DNA from: Combretum micranthum
Taxonomy: Eukaryota > Streptophyta > Magnoliopsida > Myrtales > Combretaceae
DNA: 64,000 nt
Direction: 5' to 3'
Assembly: GCA_024138025.1 (NCBI GenBank)
Contig: JAMXBD010000583.1
Span: 186,001 to 250,000 of the forward strand
In this document: positions 12,330-23,730 of the stretch, piece by piece
How positions within the stretch are numbered: position 1 is the first letter of the stretch
Layout: each line of letters begins with the position of its first letter
The notes under the pieces: model-generated
Told to the model about the DNA's origin: nothing
The model's database searches: none
What the model saw: only the letters and a program-made list of their open reading frames with translations
Made by a program: the position numbers and the translations under genes

Positions 12330-13060
12330 TACTTCATTTAATTGAACATTACATCGTATTACTCAAAAAATTGTCATTCTGTCCATTGGTTGAAAATCGT
12401 ATATATTTTCCATCATTATTAAGTCAACATTTCATATATATTGCTTCTTCCGTAAGAGAATATTAGTTTTGAAAGTAAACCATGAAGACATAATGTTGCC
12501 ATGCATCCTTAAAAAATGTTGAAATGTCAAAGAGATGTTCACATCTTAATAGTCAAATTAATAAGGAGCACTATTAATTTATATTACAGTATTACTATTT
12601 CATTATTTTGCGTTCGTTTATAAACCGGTTCTTATCTTGATGACATATTTAATCTATTAATTAATTATGTATAAAAACATAAACTCATGATCCAATCGGT
12701 TATATAATATCTCATACCCTATGTCAACTAATTTATTAATTCATGAAACATATAAAATATATAGATTATAAATATCGTATTCCAACGTTTATTTAATCTA
12801 AATTTCTATCATAAGGAATACACTTCTCAACATTTACTTCAACTTATCAATGGCAATATTAAACTAGGAATGTTACTAAAAAAAAAAAAAATACCATTAT
12901 ACCTATCGATTGTCTGATATAGAATAAGGTCACCTGAACCAACTCCAACCCACAAGCAACTTAGATCGTTCACTCAAGCTAAGGCCCTAACTACGCCAAC
13001 AACAACATAAGGCCTCAGTTGAAGTTAGGAATTTAGAACACAATCTGTGAACCCAAATAT
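12330..13060. other. ZIP upstream intergenic region
   Basis: AT-rich, no ORF, no repeat pair noticed. It holds the distal ZIP promoter and a short poly-A run near 12877-12891. Nothing further can be supported. Confidence 0.5.
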
Positions 13061-14800
13061 GACATGGTTATAAAAGAGTTTGATTAAGTAAATATCGACA
13101 TGAAAATAAATGGACCAAACCCATAAATGACACAAATTTAAACGTGTCCAGACTGTTTACAAACCCATTGACCCATTAAAATATATTAGTATTGTTTTGT
13201 ATGCTTATTTTTACAAAATATAATATTATTATCTTTAATTGAACTAGAAAATGACAAAACTATTCATTTAAGAAATAAATTATATATATATATATAAGTA
13301 TATAGGTATAGCATATTATAAATTATATATAAAACATACATATAACATATGTAAAATATAGATCTTATTTAACAAATATAATTTAAATATCAATATATAA
13401 TAAATTTATTTGCTACATATATAACATACATAAATATATATACAAAATGTATTTATCATATAATATGTAAACCAAATATCTATAACAATTATATGTATAG
13501 ATATAATATACACATATTATAAAATCTATAGGTTATAGAGATGCATATCAAACATTTTTAAAGTGGGTAGATTGTATATAATACATATATGCAATTTACA
13601 GAGTACAAATAAACTGTGAATTACATATAACATATATCGCTTAGAGATATATATATATATATAGCATAATATATATGTGGCATAACATATATGTTCTTAT
13701 ATATATATAATCAATATGTTATAAATATATAATTTATATGTTATATATGTATATATGTGTATAATAACTCATTTGTTACATGAAATAAGTATTCTATGTG
13801 TGTTATAAAATATACATCATATATAACATAATATGCATGTATATAACACATCTATCTATCTATCTATCTAAATCTATATATATATATATCAACTAAATTT
13901 GTTAATGTGTGTGTGGTTGCATTATAATATATAGATTATAGATAACATATTATACAAATTTATATTAATATATAATAGAAAAAACACATAGATTGTATAG
14001 ATTATATATAACACGTACATATAACATATAAATAAATGTATAAAATATAAATTATATGTAACATTTATTATATTGATATGTATATAACTAACATATCTAT
14101 ATGTTATATAAATCATATAACATATAAAAAAATTTAAAGGGTATAAATAGATAATCTATGTATTATATATCTTATATAACATAGCAATAAATTATATGCT
14201 TATATATATTTATATATGTAATACAATTGTTTTACCTAATTAATATGTTTTGTATGTGTTCCACACAATATGCATCGTTTATATAACATTTACATCATGT
14301 TACATGTTTAACAAATATTAATAACATGATATATACATATGTATATACATAAAGTAAGTTTAAGTAATATTTTTTCCATATAAATAAAAATGGTATAATG
14401 ATATTTTTAGTTTTAATGTTGTAATTGATAAGTCAATGGAAATGTTGGAAAGTGTATTCCTAATTATAGAATTTTAGATGAAGTAAATGTTGGAATATAA
14501 TATTCTTAGTTTACTATCGGTAATACTACTCCTAAAGCATAATTTCCCTAATCCATGTTTACTCCTTATGTTTAAATAAACAGGTCGTCATATTTAAATC
14601 TTTCCTACCATACATTACATAACACTTGTTTTATCAATCAACAAATGGGTTAATACAAACAGAACAGATGGTATAAACAAGTCGGATCACGGGTTTAGGT
14701 TTTCATACATGATTAATAAATGGGTCAGGTCACAAGTTATGGCTTTAAGACACGAATCTATTTAAACATGAATATGAGACACGACACGATAACACAAATT
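13060..14800. repeat. Extremely AT-rich degenerate repeat tract, possibly a TIR element
   Basis: From about 13190 to 14360 the sequence is built of scrambled TATATAACATATG-like units (both ATAACATATA and its reverse complement recur), with a (TCTA)n run at about 13853-13870. It is flanked by related motifs in opposite orientation: AACCCATTGACCCATTA near 13163 and TAATAAATGGGTCAGGT near 14715, plus ACACG-rich words on both outer sides. This suggests a nonautonomous TIR element of about 1.7 kb with an AT-rich core. I could not define exact ends or a target duplication. Confidence 0.4.
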
Positions 14801-16129
14801 ACGAGCACTAGCCTCACCTAAGCATTCGTCACTAGAGCCCAGCTCCCAACCACTCCCTCTAGTATTCTGTTGGCCCTCACTCAATGCCTCTCTGTATATG
14901 CTCCTCAATTGGGCTAAGCACGCACGAAAGTGGATGTCTACCATGAGTGCAACCAACTGCCCTCTCATCTACTCTTCTATAATCCCATGGTGCACTCAAC
15001 CACAAGAGATTAACCAATTACAAATAGCTTTACTCTCTTCATGGGAATGGTAATGTCAAATACCACTCTTTATACATCTAATTTAACTATCCATCACTAT
15101 GATCACCAACAAAAGCATTAAAGTGGTCACCAAGCCCATACCATGTATGTTACTAACTAAGTTTTTGTTTTGCAGTCCCTCCACCATAGTAATCCAAGCC
15201 TAGATTTGTCATATCCAATCTCTATCAAATTTGAACTAGAAACAATACCAATATTTTGTTATTATGGAATAAAAAAAAATTACTTAAACCTACTTTATGT
15301 ATATACTATATTGTTGGGTTGCTGTAGTTGGCCTATCACATGCAACATGCATGTCAGTCGACTCGAAAAGATTCCTAAACTAATGACATGTGTATAGATG
15401 TCATAGGAAGATTCAGCTTGATAGGCTCAAAATAGGGATCATTAGATCGATTTATTTCACTCTATGGTTTATTCGATTTTCTCATTCACGAAATGTAGAC
15501 TCTAAAAATATTTTTTGGGGCTAATTTAGAATTTGTTTGATTAAAATAGGCTTTTATGGACTTAAAAAATGAAAAGACTTGAATCCTTTTATATTTAAAG
15601 TAGCTATTTCAAATGAATAATGAGTTTCTTTTTATATTATAAAAGCCTTCAAACTCTTTCAAGCCCATTTGTAAGTCCAGGCTAATATTGAAGAAAAGAA
15701 GGCTTCTATTTTAATTTGAGGGTCATTTTGTGTATTTCTAAGATTAAAAGTAATGCAAAAACTTTCCTAGAATATCTCTAGAAAAGATCAAAGAAGTTAC
15801 TTTGTGAAGAATGAGTAAAGAACAATCGTATATACTCGATTTGATCTTTTGTCACAATCACACACTTAAGAAACCTGTTTTGCTTATTCCTCCTTCCACT
15901 CCTCTTGCTATAACATTTATACACATGTCATAAGTTCAAAATTTTTCTCAAGTCAACCAGCATGCAATTACACGTGATTGGCCAGCTGTAATAGCCTCAC
16001 GAATTGATTGACAACTTCACTAAGGAATGAACCTAGAATTTCTAGTTTTGTAGACCAATGCCTTATCTATTGGGCCATGGAGTCATTGCTATCAAGTTCA
16101 AGTTTACCATTTTAAACCTTTTCATTGAA
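14800..16129. other. Unassigned intergenic DNA
   Basis: The longest open pieces (14762-14968 minus, 68 codons; 15170-15397 plus, 75 codons) match no family I know. About 14800-15000 is locally more GC-rich than its surroundings. No repeat partner was noticed. Confidence 0.4.
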
Positions 16130-16719
16130 GATCTTCGTCAACATCCAACAATCTATTATTAGGTGTCACTCCACTCTATAGAACCTACAGAACCTTGCAT
16201 CACTTTTTCCCTATGTTGTAGGTTCCCACTTAACCCTAGGTAGTCTAATGACGCCGTCTTTGACCTATTGGTCAAGGATTGTATGAATCAAAGCACTATC
16301 TTTTCTAAGTTTCTTACTATCCTTGAAGCTCCCACCTTGAGCGTTGCTCACCAGTGGTTATTGCTTCTTACTTAGGTTATCCCTTTGTTTGATAACTAAA
16401 TTATGTATCCTTCATGCATTCCCCACTAACATCAAGAAAGACTTGAGTAAAAAATTATTTAGGTACATAGCATACTCTATGAACATACCCTAGATGAAGA
16501 TTTTGACAAGTTCTCTTTTAGTCGCACATTTCTTGGATGTCCAAAGAGCATTCCCTAAAATGCTCAACATAATCCATGGGATCTTCCTTTAGGCATTGTT
16601 TGATGTACCCCATATCTGTTAAGGTCACATGTTCTTGAGTTTCAAAGAACTTTTCACGAAAATTCTTGCATATAGTCCCCATAAGTTAATAGATCTAGGG
16701 GATAAGTTGACATACCAAG
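16130..16719 (-). pseudogene. Gypsy gag, C-terminal part (cut off by solo LTR)
   Basis: The minus strand from 16719 downward reads YVNLSPRSI and then, with frame changes, residues of the plant retrotransposon gag core, including an LKEDPMDYVEHFRECSLDI stretch (family pattern: E..DY..RFR..SLD) at about 16520-16590. It continues exactly the gag begun at 21214-20319 on the same strand; the two parts are separated only by the solo LTR at 16720-20318. Several stops show decay. No protease or RT follows to the left. Confidence 0.65.
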
Positions 16720-19700
16720 TATAAGCCCTTAGATTTTATGCTATGGTTTATGCCAAAATCCTAAATCGGAGATCAACCAGAAACCCTAAAGTTAACAAAT
16801 CTATAACAAACCCTAGTAGGTTTAGATTCGGCAATCCCATGCTCTTAACCCCTAAACAACAGAATTGAGATAATTATGGATTATAGTTCATAATAATATA
16901 AGAAAAATTAAAAATATCGTATTCGTTAAAATTCAGTTTGTTTCAAATTCGAATAGGATTGGATTTTGAAAATTGTGCCCCAATTCACTAGATGCTAAAA
17001 ATATTTTGATAGCATCGTTAGATTCGTAAAAATATAAGGATTTCAAAAATATCAGTTGTACAATTTTTTGGTATATGAAACTATCAAATATAGCTTAATT
17101 ATGCGTATTTTCTTTACTATCAGTATTAATTTTTCTTATCTACTATTCATAGTACTATTCTACACTATCGATTACTATTCATCTATTTCTACTTTTTTAC
17201 CACCTATTCTTACACTCTACCATTTATATTTCTTACTTCTTACTTTTTCTACACAACTTTGATCGCATCATACCTTACAAATTATTACTTTTAGTTAACA
17301 AAATACAAAAAAATAAAAAATAAAAATCAACTCCTTCTCTCTCCCTTTTACAAAACCAGTGCCTCCCCCTCCTTCCACACACACAATTTTTTTTCTTTTT
17401 CAATATATTTTATTCATACAATTTTCCCAATTCAAAACTCTATAAATACCACATCTCTCTCCATTTCTTTCACACACTCATTTACCTTACCAAAGCTCTC
17501 TCAAAATTACCTCTCAACTTTTCTCTCTACAATCTCTTCTCATCTTCCCACATCTCTACCAATTTCATACCAAAACAACCTCTCTTTTCTACTATCCATA
17601 TTTCCATTTCAGGTAAAACTCTTACATATACCTATTTACCATGCCATGTAACTTAACATGACCATGGTGTATGTTTCTTAAATACGTAAGTGTTGTGGAA
17701 GCAGCACTCTATTCATGTTTTGTTCTTGTTCATGAATAAATATCATTTTATTATTATATTGTTTTACTATTGTTATATTGTTACATGTTATTATTATTGT
17801 TCTAATCTAATTCTATATATTAGTAACTATATATTTATGTGTGTGTGTGTGTGTATATTTCTTAGAGCATATAAGCTCATCAACTATCCGTTATTTATTT
17901 ATTTATACTTTGCAATTTATTTATTTATTTCATATTTATATTAAGACTATTTTTTCTAGTCTTAGACTTGTCCTTATCAAGTGAAAACAAATTTTCTTAT
18001 TTCTTTTGTTTTTCTTTTTGGATTTGCGCAGAAGCCTTGAATCAGGTTAAGACTACCAATATTAATATTTATTATTTGCTTATCTCTATATTTTCCACCT
18101 TTCTTATTAAATATTTTTGTCATGTTATTTAGCTATAAACTCATGTCATGCATGATCATGTTGAATGTTGCCTTAATAAAAAAAAAAAAAGTTCTTTCTT
18201 ATGTAAAAGAAAATAAGCTCAACTTACTTGAAAAATATAATTTTATCACTTGGGAAAAGTTTCATTAAAGTTTAAAAACTTTATATCAACAAAATGCTTT
18301 TCAAAGAATTTTAGACAAAGGCCACCATAGATTTTAGTGTCTTAACATACAAGGACTTTTCAAAAGTTAACCAAGAAGTTCTTCACTTTTTTTTAATAAA
18401 AATTCCATTAAAATCTTAATGCTAATAATGCTTTGTTATGAGAATTTTTCTTGAAAACTTGGTTATAAAATCATCACTAATATTTTAATAAATATAAACA
18501 CCAAAAGAAGCTTTTTAAAGCAAGTTAAAATTAACTCACCAAGTAAAGTTTACTTAGGTAATAAAATTTGTAGATAACTTGGAAAGACTAAAATTTTTTA
18601 AACTAAATTATCTTTGAGTTAAGGAAAAATAAATCATATAACTAATTAATGACTCAAAAATCTTTAGTTTTATTCCTAAACAACTTAAAATAATTTTGTC
18701 AACTTCATTTTTTTCAATTAGTAAGACAAATTGTTTTATGAAAAACCATTGATTAAGACAACACCATTAGAATCATGTGTATAATATGAGTTGCATATCT
18801 ATTAAAAGAATTTTTCAATTATATATATATATATATTTATATGTTTGCTATGGGATTTTTGGTTGATAAAAAGTTTGGAAAAATCATGTTTTGAGGGTTG
18901 GAATTTTCGTGTCAATTTTGTATCATGTCTTTTTGGAACCAGATGACCTTTGATGATAAAAATAATCTTAGAAACAAGTAAATCTTTTTGAGTAGGTAGA
19001 AAATGGTACATAATATGTAAAATTCTGAGCTAAAATGAGTAAATTATTGCCATTTTAAGTTGGAATTTCACTTCATGCGAATTTTGACGAACTTAGTAAA
19101 ATAGAATTTGCAAGTTTAAGCATAACTTCCAAGAAATACTCATTTTTTGGTATTTCTCTTGTTTAGGCAACGAAGAGCCCTAGTTTCCTTATCCATAAGA
19201 CTACTTCGACTAGAAGCTTTCTGCTGCCATACTGAATGAGTTTATTTCTAACGTTTTGTACTTATGTTTGCTTGTAGAATAGAGGCACTAGATTTAGGAA
19301 AAAAATAAAAACATGAAAGCGCATGTGCGTTACATATATAGTTAAAATTATGTTAAGTATATCGAAGCGGGAATTATCAAATAATCATTATACGATTAGT
19401 ATAGGAATGTTATGTCTGCGAACTCTGTAATTACTTTTAAAACATCTAATATTATGCCATGATTACTTATATAAAATGATCATGCATAATATGTAGTGAG
19501 TCACATTGCATTCATTACTATACCCTTGGTGGGACGAGGGCGTAGTAGTGAGGTCTATAGAACCGAAAAATCTACTTTATGGTGAATGTTCGTCTAATTA
19601 AAATGGTGAGTAGACATTCGAATTAACTATATTTTAGCATATAGAATGGCTCATATAAAAACTGTAAAAACTTCATTTGCGAATTATAGCCTTACAGCTT

Positions 19701-20318
19701 AGAACACCTAACCCCGCATGGAGAGGTAAATCATTCAATATATAATTCTTAGAAAATCATATGTATTGTTTGCTCACATGTTTGTTCCATTTCATATGCT
19801 TGTTTAAATAATTTGTTTGAATATTGTTTTTTCGAGTACTTTATTTGTGGAAATAATTATCACTAAGAAAGGAAGCTTACCCTCTTGTAGATATTTATTG
19901 CAGCACCTCTAACTTTAGTTGACACTTAGAGGATACTTTTCACAGGTACTACCTTTTGGATTCAGGAGTTTTTAGATGAAGTCAAAGATTAGTTATAGAC
20001 TTAGATTTGTAAGTAAATCTCTAATGTAATTGTTATAGATAGACTATGATGAACTTTATCTTTTGATAGGGGAATGCCCCTTTAATATCTTGTAAGACTT
20101 TTATTCCTTACTTAAGGTGCTTTGTTGTGATTTCCATTCTTAACTGCTATTATGAATGGCTTCTTAAACAATTTATTTCAAAGTTGGTCCTCTATGATTG
20201 TGAAGGTATGTCTTACACCTGATATCTAAGCTTTTGGGTTGACTAAGGTTATCATACTTAAGGTTTAATATTGATTGTGGCAGACTGTCACATTTAGAGT
20301 ATCCTTTAGGGCATGACA
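16720..20318 (+). repeat. Family-1 solo LTR (3.6 kb) inside a gypsy gag gene
   Basis: The right end is GGGCATGACA at 20318 and the left end a mutated TATAAGCCC (family TGTAAACCCC) at 16720. Flanks are CCAAG (16715-16719) and CTAAG (20319-20323), a 5-bp target duplication with one change. A TATA box (CTATAAATACC, about 17440) followed by a CT-rich leader shows plus-strand sense. Internal similarity to the LTRs at 23731, 30322 and 49134 is clear, for example the TTGACGAACTTAGTAAA block near 19085. There is no internal retroelement sequence, so it is a solo LTR left by LTR-LTR recombination. Confidence 0.85.
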
Positions 20319-21214
20319 CTAAGTGTATGCTTTCTCTGCTAAGGATTTAGAGAACTCCTTGAGTTTAAGATCATCATCAGACTTTAAGCATCTCGATAAA
20401 CTTAAGAAGGTGCTCTTAGCACTACTTTACTTCCCATTATATTTTATGAACTTTGGACTAGTATAGTCTTTAGGGTGAGTCTTCTCCATAATCCTTTGCG
20501 GGTATGGAAGCATCAAATTAATGATGTTAGGAAAAGATGTTGCTTGCACCTGTCTCAAGTATTTTTCAAGATCTTTCTTTATCACATAAGATGCGGAAGC
20601 AGATGAAGGGTTAACTCCCACTTAAGGCATAGGAGTAATGTTGTAAGGTGCAAATATCCCAACCGTAATAGGCTGTGCATTATATCCACAAGGGGAGGAG
20701 AAGCCTCTAAGATGAACCCTTGCCTTTTCTCTAATAGTAAAGGCAAGATCCTTTAGAGTTATAGGCAGCAATGGCTACAATCATTCCTACTAGTGCTCTT
20801 TTCATCTTCGGGGGGGGGGGGGGGGGGGGGGGGGGGGGTGTGGGTATGTAAGAAATTAGTTTAATTGTATTGAGCATCATTTAGGGCCTCATGTCGAGTG
20901 CCCTCTAATATAGTAATAGCTTGTGCAATGTCAATTGCATACCTGGCAAAGTTATCCTGGGAAACATGCTTCTCGCGGTAACAATAGCTCCTACCATACC
21001 TAGTAGAAATTGTATAAAGACATATATAAATTAATTAAGAGCTTAGTATTCTCTTACATAGTGTGTATCATAAGCGCAATATCAACTACAGGTGTCTGAT
21101 AGCCATAAGCATAGCATTGTCATCTATTGCATAGACCAACTCAACAACATCAGGTCAATTATCCTAGCCTTGGGAGTTTGCCTCCTGTTTAGCTCTCTTA
21201 CGTGGAGGTGCCAT
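20319..21214 (-). pseudogene. Gypsy gag, N-terminal part
   Basis: Starts at ATG 21214 with MAPPRKRAKQEANSQG, and includes the open piece 20621-20427, which reads YPQRIMEKTHPKDYTSPKF, a stretch typical of plant gypsy gag proteins just before the gag core. It is followed by LKLKEFSKSLAEKAYT (about 20370-20325), where it is interrupted by the solo LTR. In-frame stops occur (after SQG, for example) and a 29-base G/C homopolymer lies in the N-terminal half, so it is dead. The rest of gag is at 16719-16130. The encoded product would have been the capsid/nucleocapsid precursor. Confidence 0.7.
20810..20838 (+). repeat. Poly-G homopolymer, 29 bases
   Basis: Twenty-nine consecutive G on the plus strand (C on the gag-coding strand, so a proline run if translated). 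Such a run in otherwise AT-rich DNA is exceptional; the exact length may be a sequencing estimate. Confidence 0.9.
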
Positions 21215-21227
21215 AAGTGTCAAGAAT

Positions 21228-21252
21228 TTACTCTCCCTAGTAGAGTTGCCAA
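21228..21252 (-). promoter_or_regulatory. Probable primer binding site of the split gypsy element
   Basis: The minus strand reads TTGGCAACTCTACTAGGGAG, resembling the TTTGGCGACTCTGCTGGGGA leader found just after the 5' LTR in several plant gypsy groups. It lies 14 bases upstream of the gag ATG at 21214, so the 5' LTR of that element should extend rightwards from about 21255. The LTR itself (to perhaps 21.79 kb) was not delimited. Confidence 0.45.
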
Positions 21253-21788
21253 TTGACGTATGGTAGCTTTTAGAGTATACATAACTCATGTTGGGGATCA
21301 TCGATCAACATTGTACTCATGCAGGTATCAAATTTTTATCTGAATAGTATTGTTTTCTTCATGTTAGAAGCTCATCTTGAGTGCTCCATTTTAGAAGTCA
21401 TTCCATTCAGGAGAGTTAATCTTTAACTAAGTATTGACAATGGATGTTAAGCTTGGGCATTTAATAGATGCAGGATTAGCTAGGCTATCTCACACAACAA
21501 TCAAGTTTAGAGGACCTCTCGATGTAGTCTTAATGCCATGTCAATCATCACATAATGGAGTTTTGAGATATCATCAAGATGAAGTGCTATTTGAAGCCTA
21601 CCAAGTTGAATCTCCCTATCATATTCCTTTTTAGACTTGGTCTTCTAAGCCATATCATTGTCCCAAAAGATCAATCGATGGTATTAAATTTGACTAAAAG
21701 CCTAATTACCAAATGACCCTCTACATATACGTGTATACTTTTATAGAATTTATTAATATTTTTTAAACACATATTTGTTATCGATATA
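21253..21788. other. Probable 5' LTR of the split gypsy element
   Basis: This stretch lies between the primer-site-like leader and the ZIP exon fragment. It contains one 66-codon plus-strand ORF (21434-21634) of no known family. The assignment as LTR is by position only; I found no second copy in the window. Confidence 0.3.
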
Positions 21789-21900
21789 AGACGTTGCAAT
21801 TGTGTCAACCATCAAAGTTCCAATGGTTGAAACCATGGTCATAAACCCCATGAAGGGAAAATCCCCTCAAAGGTTTTCATTCAAGCATGGTGAGGTAAGG
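21786..21900 (-). pseudogene. ZIP exon 1 fragment (partial gene duplicate)
   Basis: About 112 bases align without gaps to part of ZIP exon 1 (about 11660-11772), in the same orientation. On the minus strand it covers codons corresponding to ZIP residues about 104-139, from TSPCLNEN onward to TMVSTIGTLMVDTIAT. Differences include Pro-Trp of the parent replaced by Leu and a TGA stop, and several other substitutions. No introns, other exons or transposon ends were recognised next to it. It is a dead partial copy, probably moved by recombination or captured by an element. Confidence 0.85.
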
Positions 21901-21954
21901 ATCTAATTTGTTGACCGAGTTTAAAATATAATTTCCTTCTAAATCTTCATCTGA

Positions 21955-23510
21955 CTAAGGTTATACAAGCAAGTGTACCTATTGAAACAACATAGTAGAA
22001 AGATTTAGGTCATATTCCATAGAAAAGTTGGTGATTACTTCTACTTTCTATTTTCTTATTATCTGACCGATAAAAAGAATGGGGGAATTAACTAACAAAG
22101 ATTCTAAACTAAGCCTAACTCAACTCCTAGCATGCAACACACAAGAAAGTTTAACTAACTTAATTTACAAAGCACTTAGGCCTTGCTTCATCTTATGTTT
22201 ATTCATGTAACTCAATGGAATCTCAATAAGTTTTGTATTGATTTTTTGAATTAGGAATTCTTAAAGATATGTTGAAGCCTCTCTTGAGATCATCAACTTC
22301 TAATCCTAAGTCTAACAAATGGAATCTTTACCTAACCATCATTAATTTAGAATTGCATTAAGAATCAGAATCAATGATTGATTAATCAAATTGTAGAAGG
22401 ATTTCACTACTCTATCTCTAGATGTTATGAGCAATCCTTATCGATAGCTTAGCTTTATTCATTAAAATGATTTCTTAATCTATTTTAACGAAATTAGACA
22501 TGAATCTATATCATGCATAATACAAATTCAAGATCTAATATGCTCAAGCTATTGAATTCAAGAAATCAACACTAGTTCAATTCAAGCACAAAATAGTTAC
22601 ATGAATTCAACTTAAGGATCCACAAGACCCAAGCAAATTCAACTACTCCTCCATGGATGTAAATGAAAAAAACAATAATTTTGAGAGGTAATTGAAGATC
22701 ATAATGAATTAATACAATAAAACAATGATCCTTTAGTGAATTGACGTCAATGAGGTCTAATGGTAGCCATGAGACCCACATAAGAAGCAAAATCTGCATA
22801 AAACCTTCTAAAATGTACTCTCTAAATCGCTCTTTGTAAAATCTGACAATTTCTTATACTATTTCGTAATGTAGGATGCCTAAGTTTTGTGAAAAGTAAT
22901 TATTTATAGTATAAAGGATGCTAAGATGGCAAAAAGACACAAAAACAACAAAAACCACCTCAGACATCTTAAACCCATCTTGAATCATGGCTATGCCATG
23001 AGTTATGTACTTTAGTACTTCTTAATCACGGGCATGCCTCTTAACATAGTTCCAACTATATAAAGTATAATTAGAGCAACTACGCCGCATTCTTGCATGC
23101 ATTATCATTTGTGTACAATTCTCCAATCTTGGTTCTTCTTCAAATGTGATCGTGCTAATCACGGTGCTCTCAACTATGAATTCATCATCTTCTAAACATT
23201 CCTGCACCTTTAGTGGTGCTTTCATCCTTGGAACACTATGAATTCAATTAATTCTCACCATTAAGCATAGCAACGTGTCTTGCCATGTTCTCAACTATGC
23301 GCTAATTTTTCATTTTGTACTTGCGTCTGAGAATGTGTCCCCACATTTTGCATGCATTTGTTGATCTTTTTACCTACTCTTGACAATTCAGACTCTATAA
23401 AGCTAATATCAACAAATAAAGATAATAAGTGCTAAATTTATAGGATTATTAACAAAATAATTGCAATTCAATATTAATAATCCTCGATGAATAGGATACT
23501 TTAAACATAG
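21955..23510 (-). repeat. Tat/Athila-like LTR (minus), approximate limits
   Basis: The right side (23511-23560, read on minus) is ATTTGCTTAAGGACAAGCAA followed by AAGTTTAAG, the conserved end-of-internal-region motif that precedes the polypurine tract in plant Tat/Athila gypsy elements. The 1.5 kb beyond it would be the 3' LTR. Its far end (about 21960-22020) has the GCAAGTGTACCTATT word that often occurs in such LTRs. I could not fix exact ends; there is no coding sequence. Confidence 0.45.
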
Positions 23511-23560
23511 CAATCTTCCTTACGCTTAAACTTTTGCTTGTCCTTAAGCAAATAGCTGAA
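23511..23560 (-). promoter_or_regulatory. Tat/Athila-type polypurine-tract context
   Basis: The minus strand carries the 'CTTAAGGACAAGCAAAAG' motif; the purine tract after it is degenerate (GTAAGGAAGATTG). The plus-strand counterpart in another element is at 52804-52843. Confidence 0.5.
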
Positions 23561-23730
23561 GTGAACAAGATGAAAATTCAAGCACAAGACTTAAGAAAAA
23601 CAAATGCTTAATTGCTCATAAGATTCAATCAACAAATTTCACTTTTCAACTCCTCACATCTATGTATCTTAACTTGTTAAGCAACAACAAGGATCATCAT
23701 GCATTTTGCTTAGTTCAATCCTACCATAAC

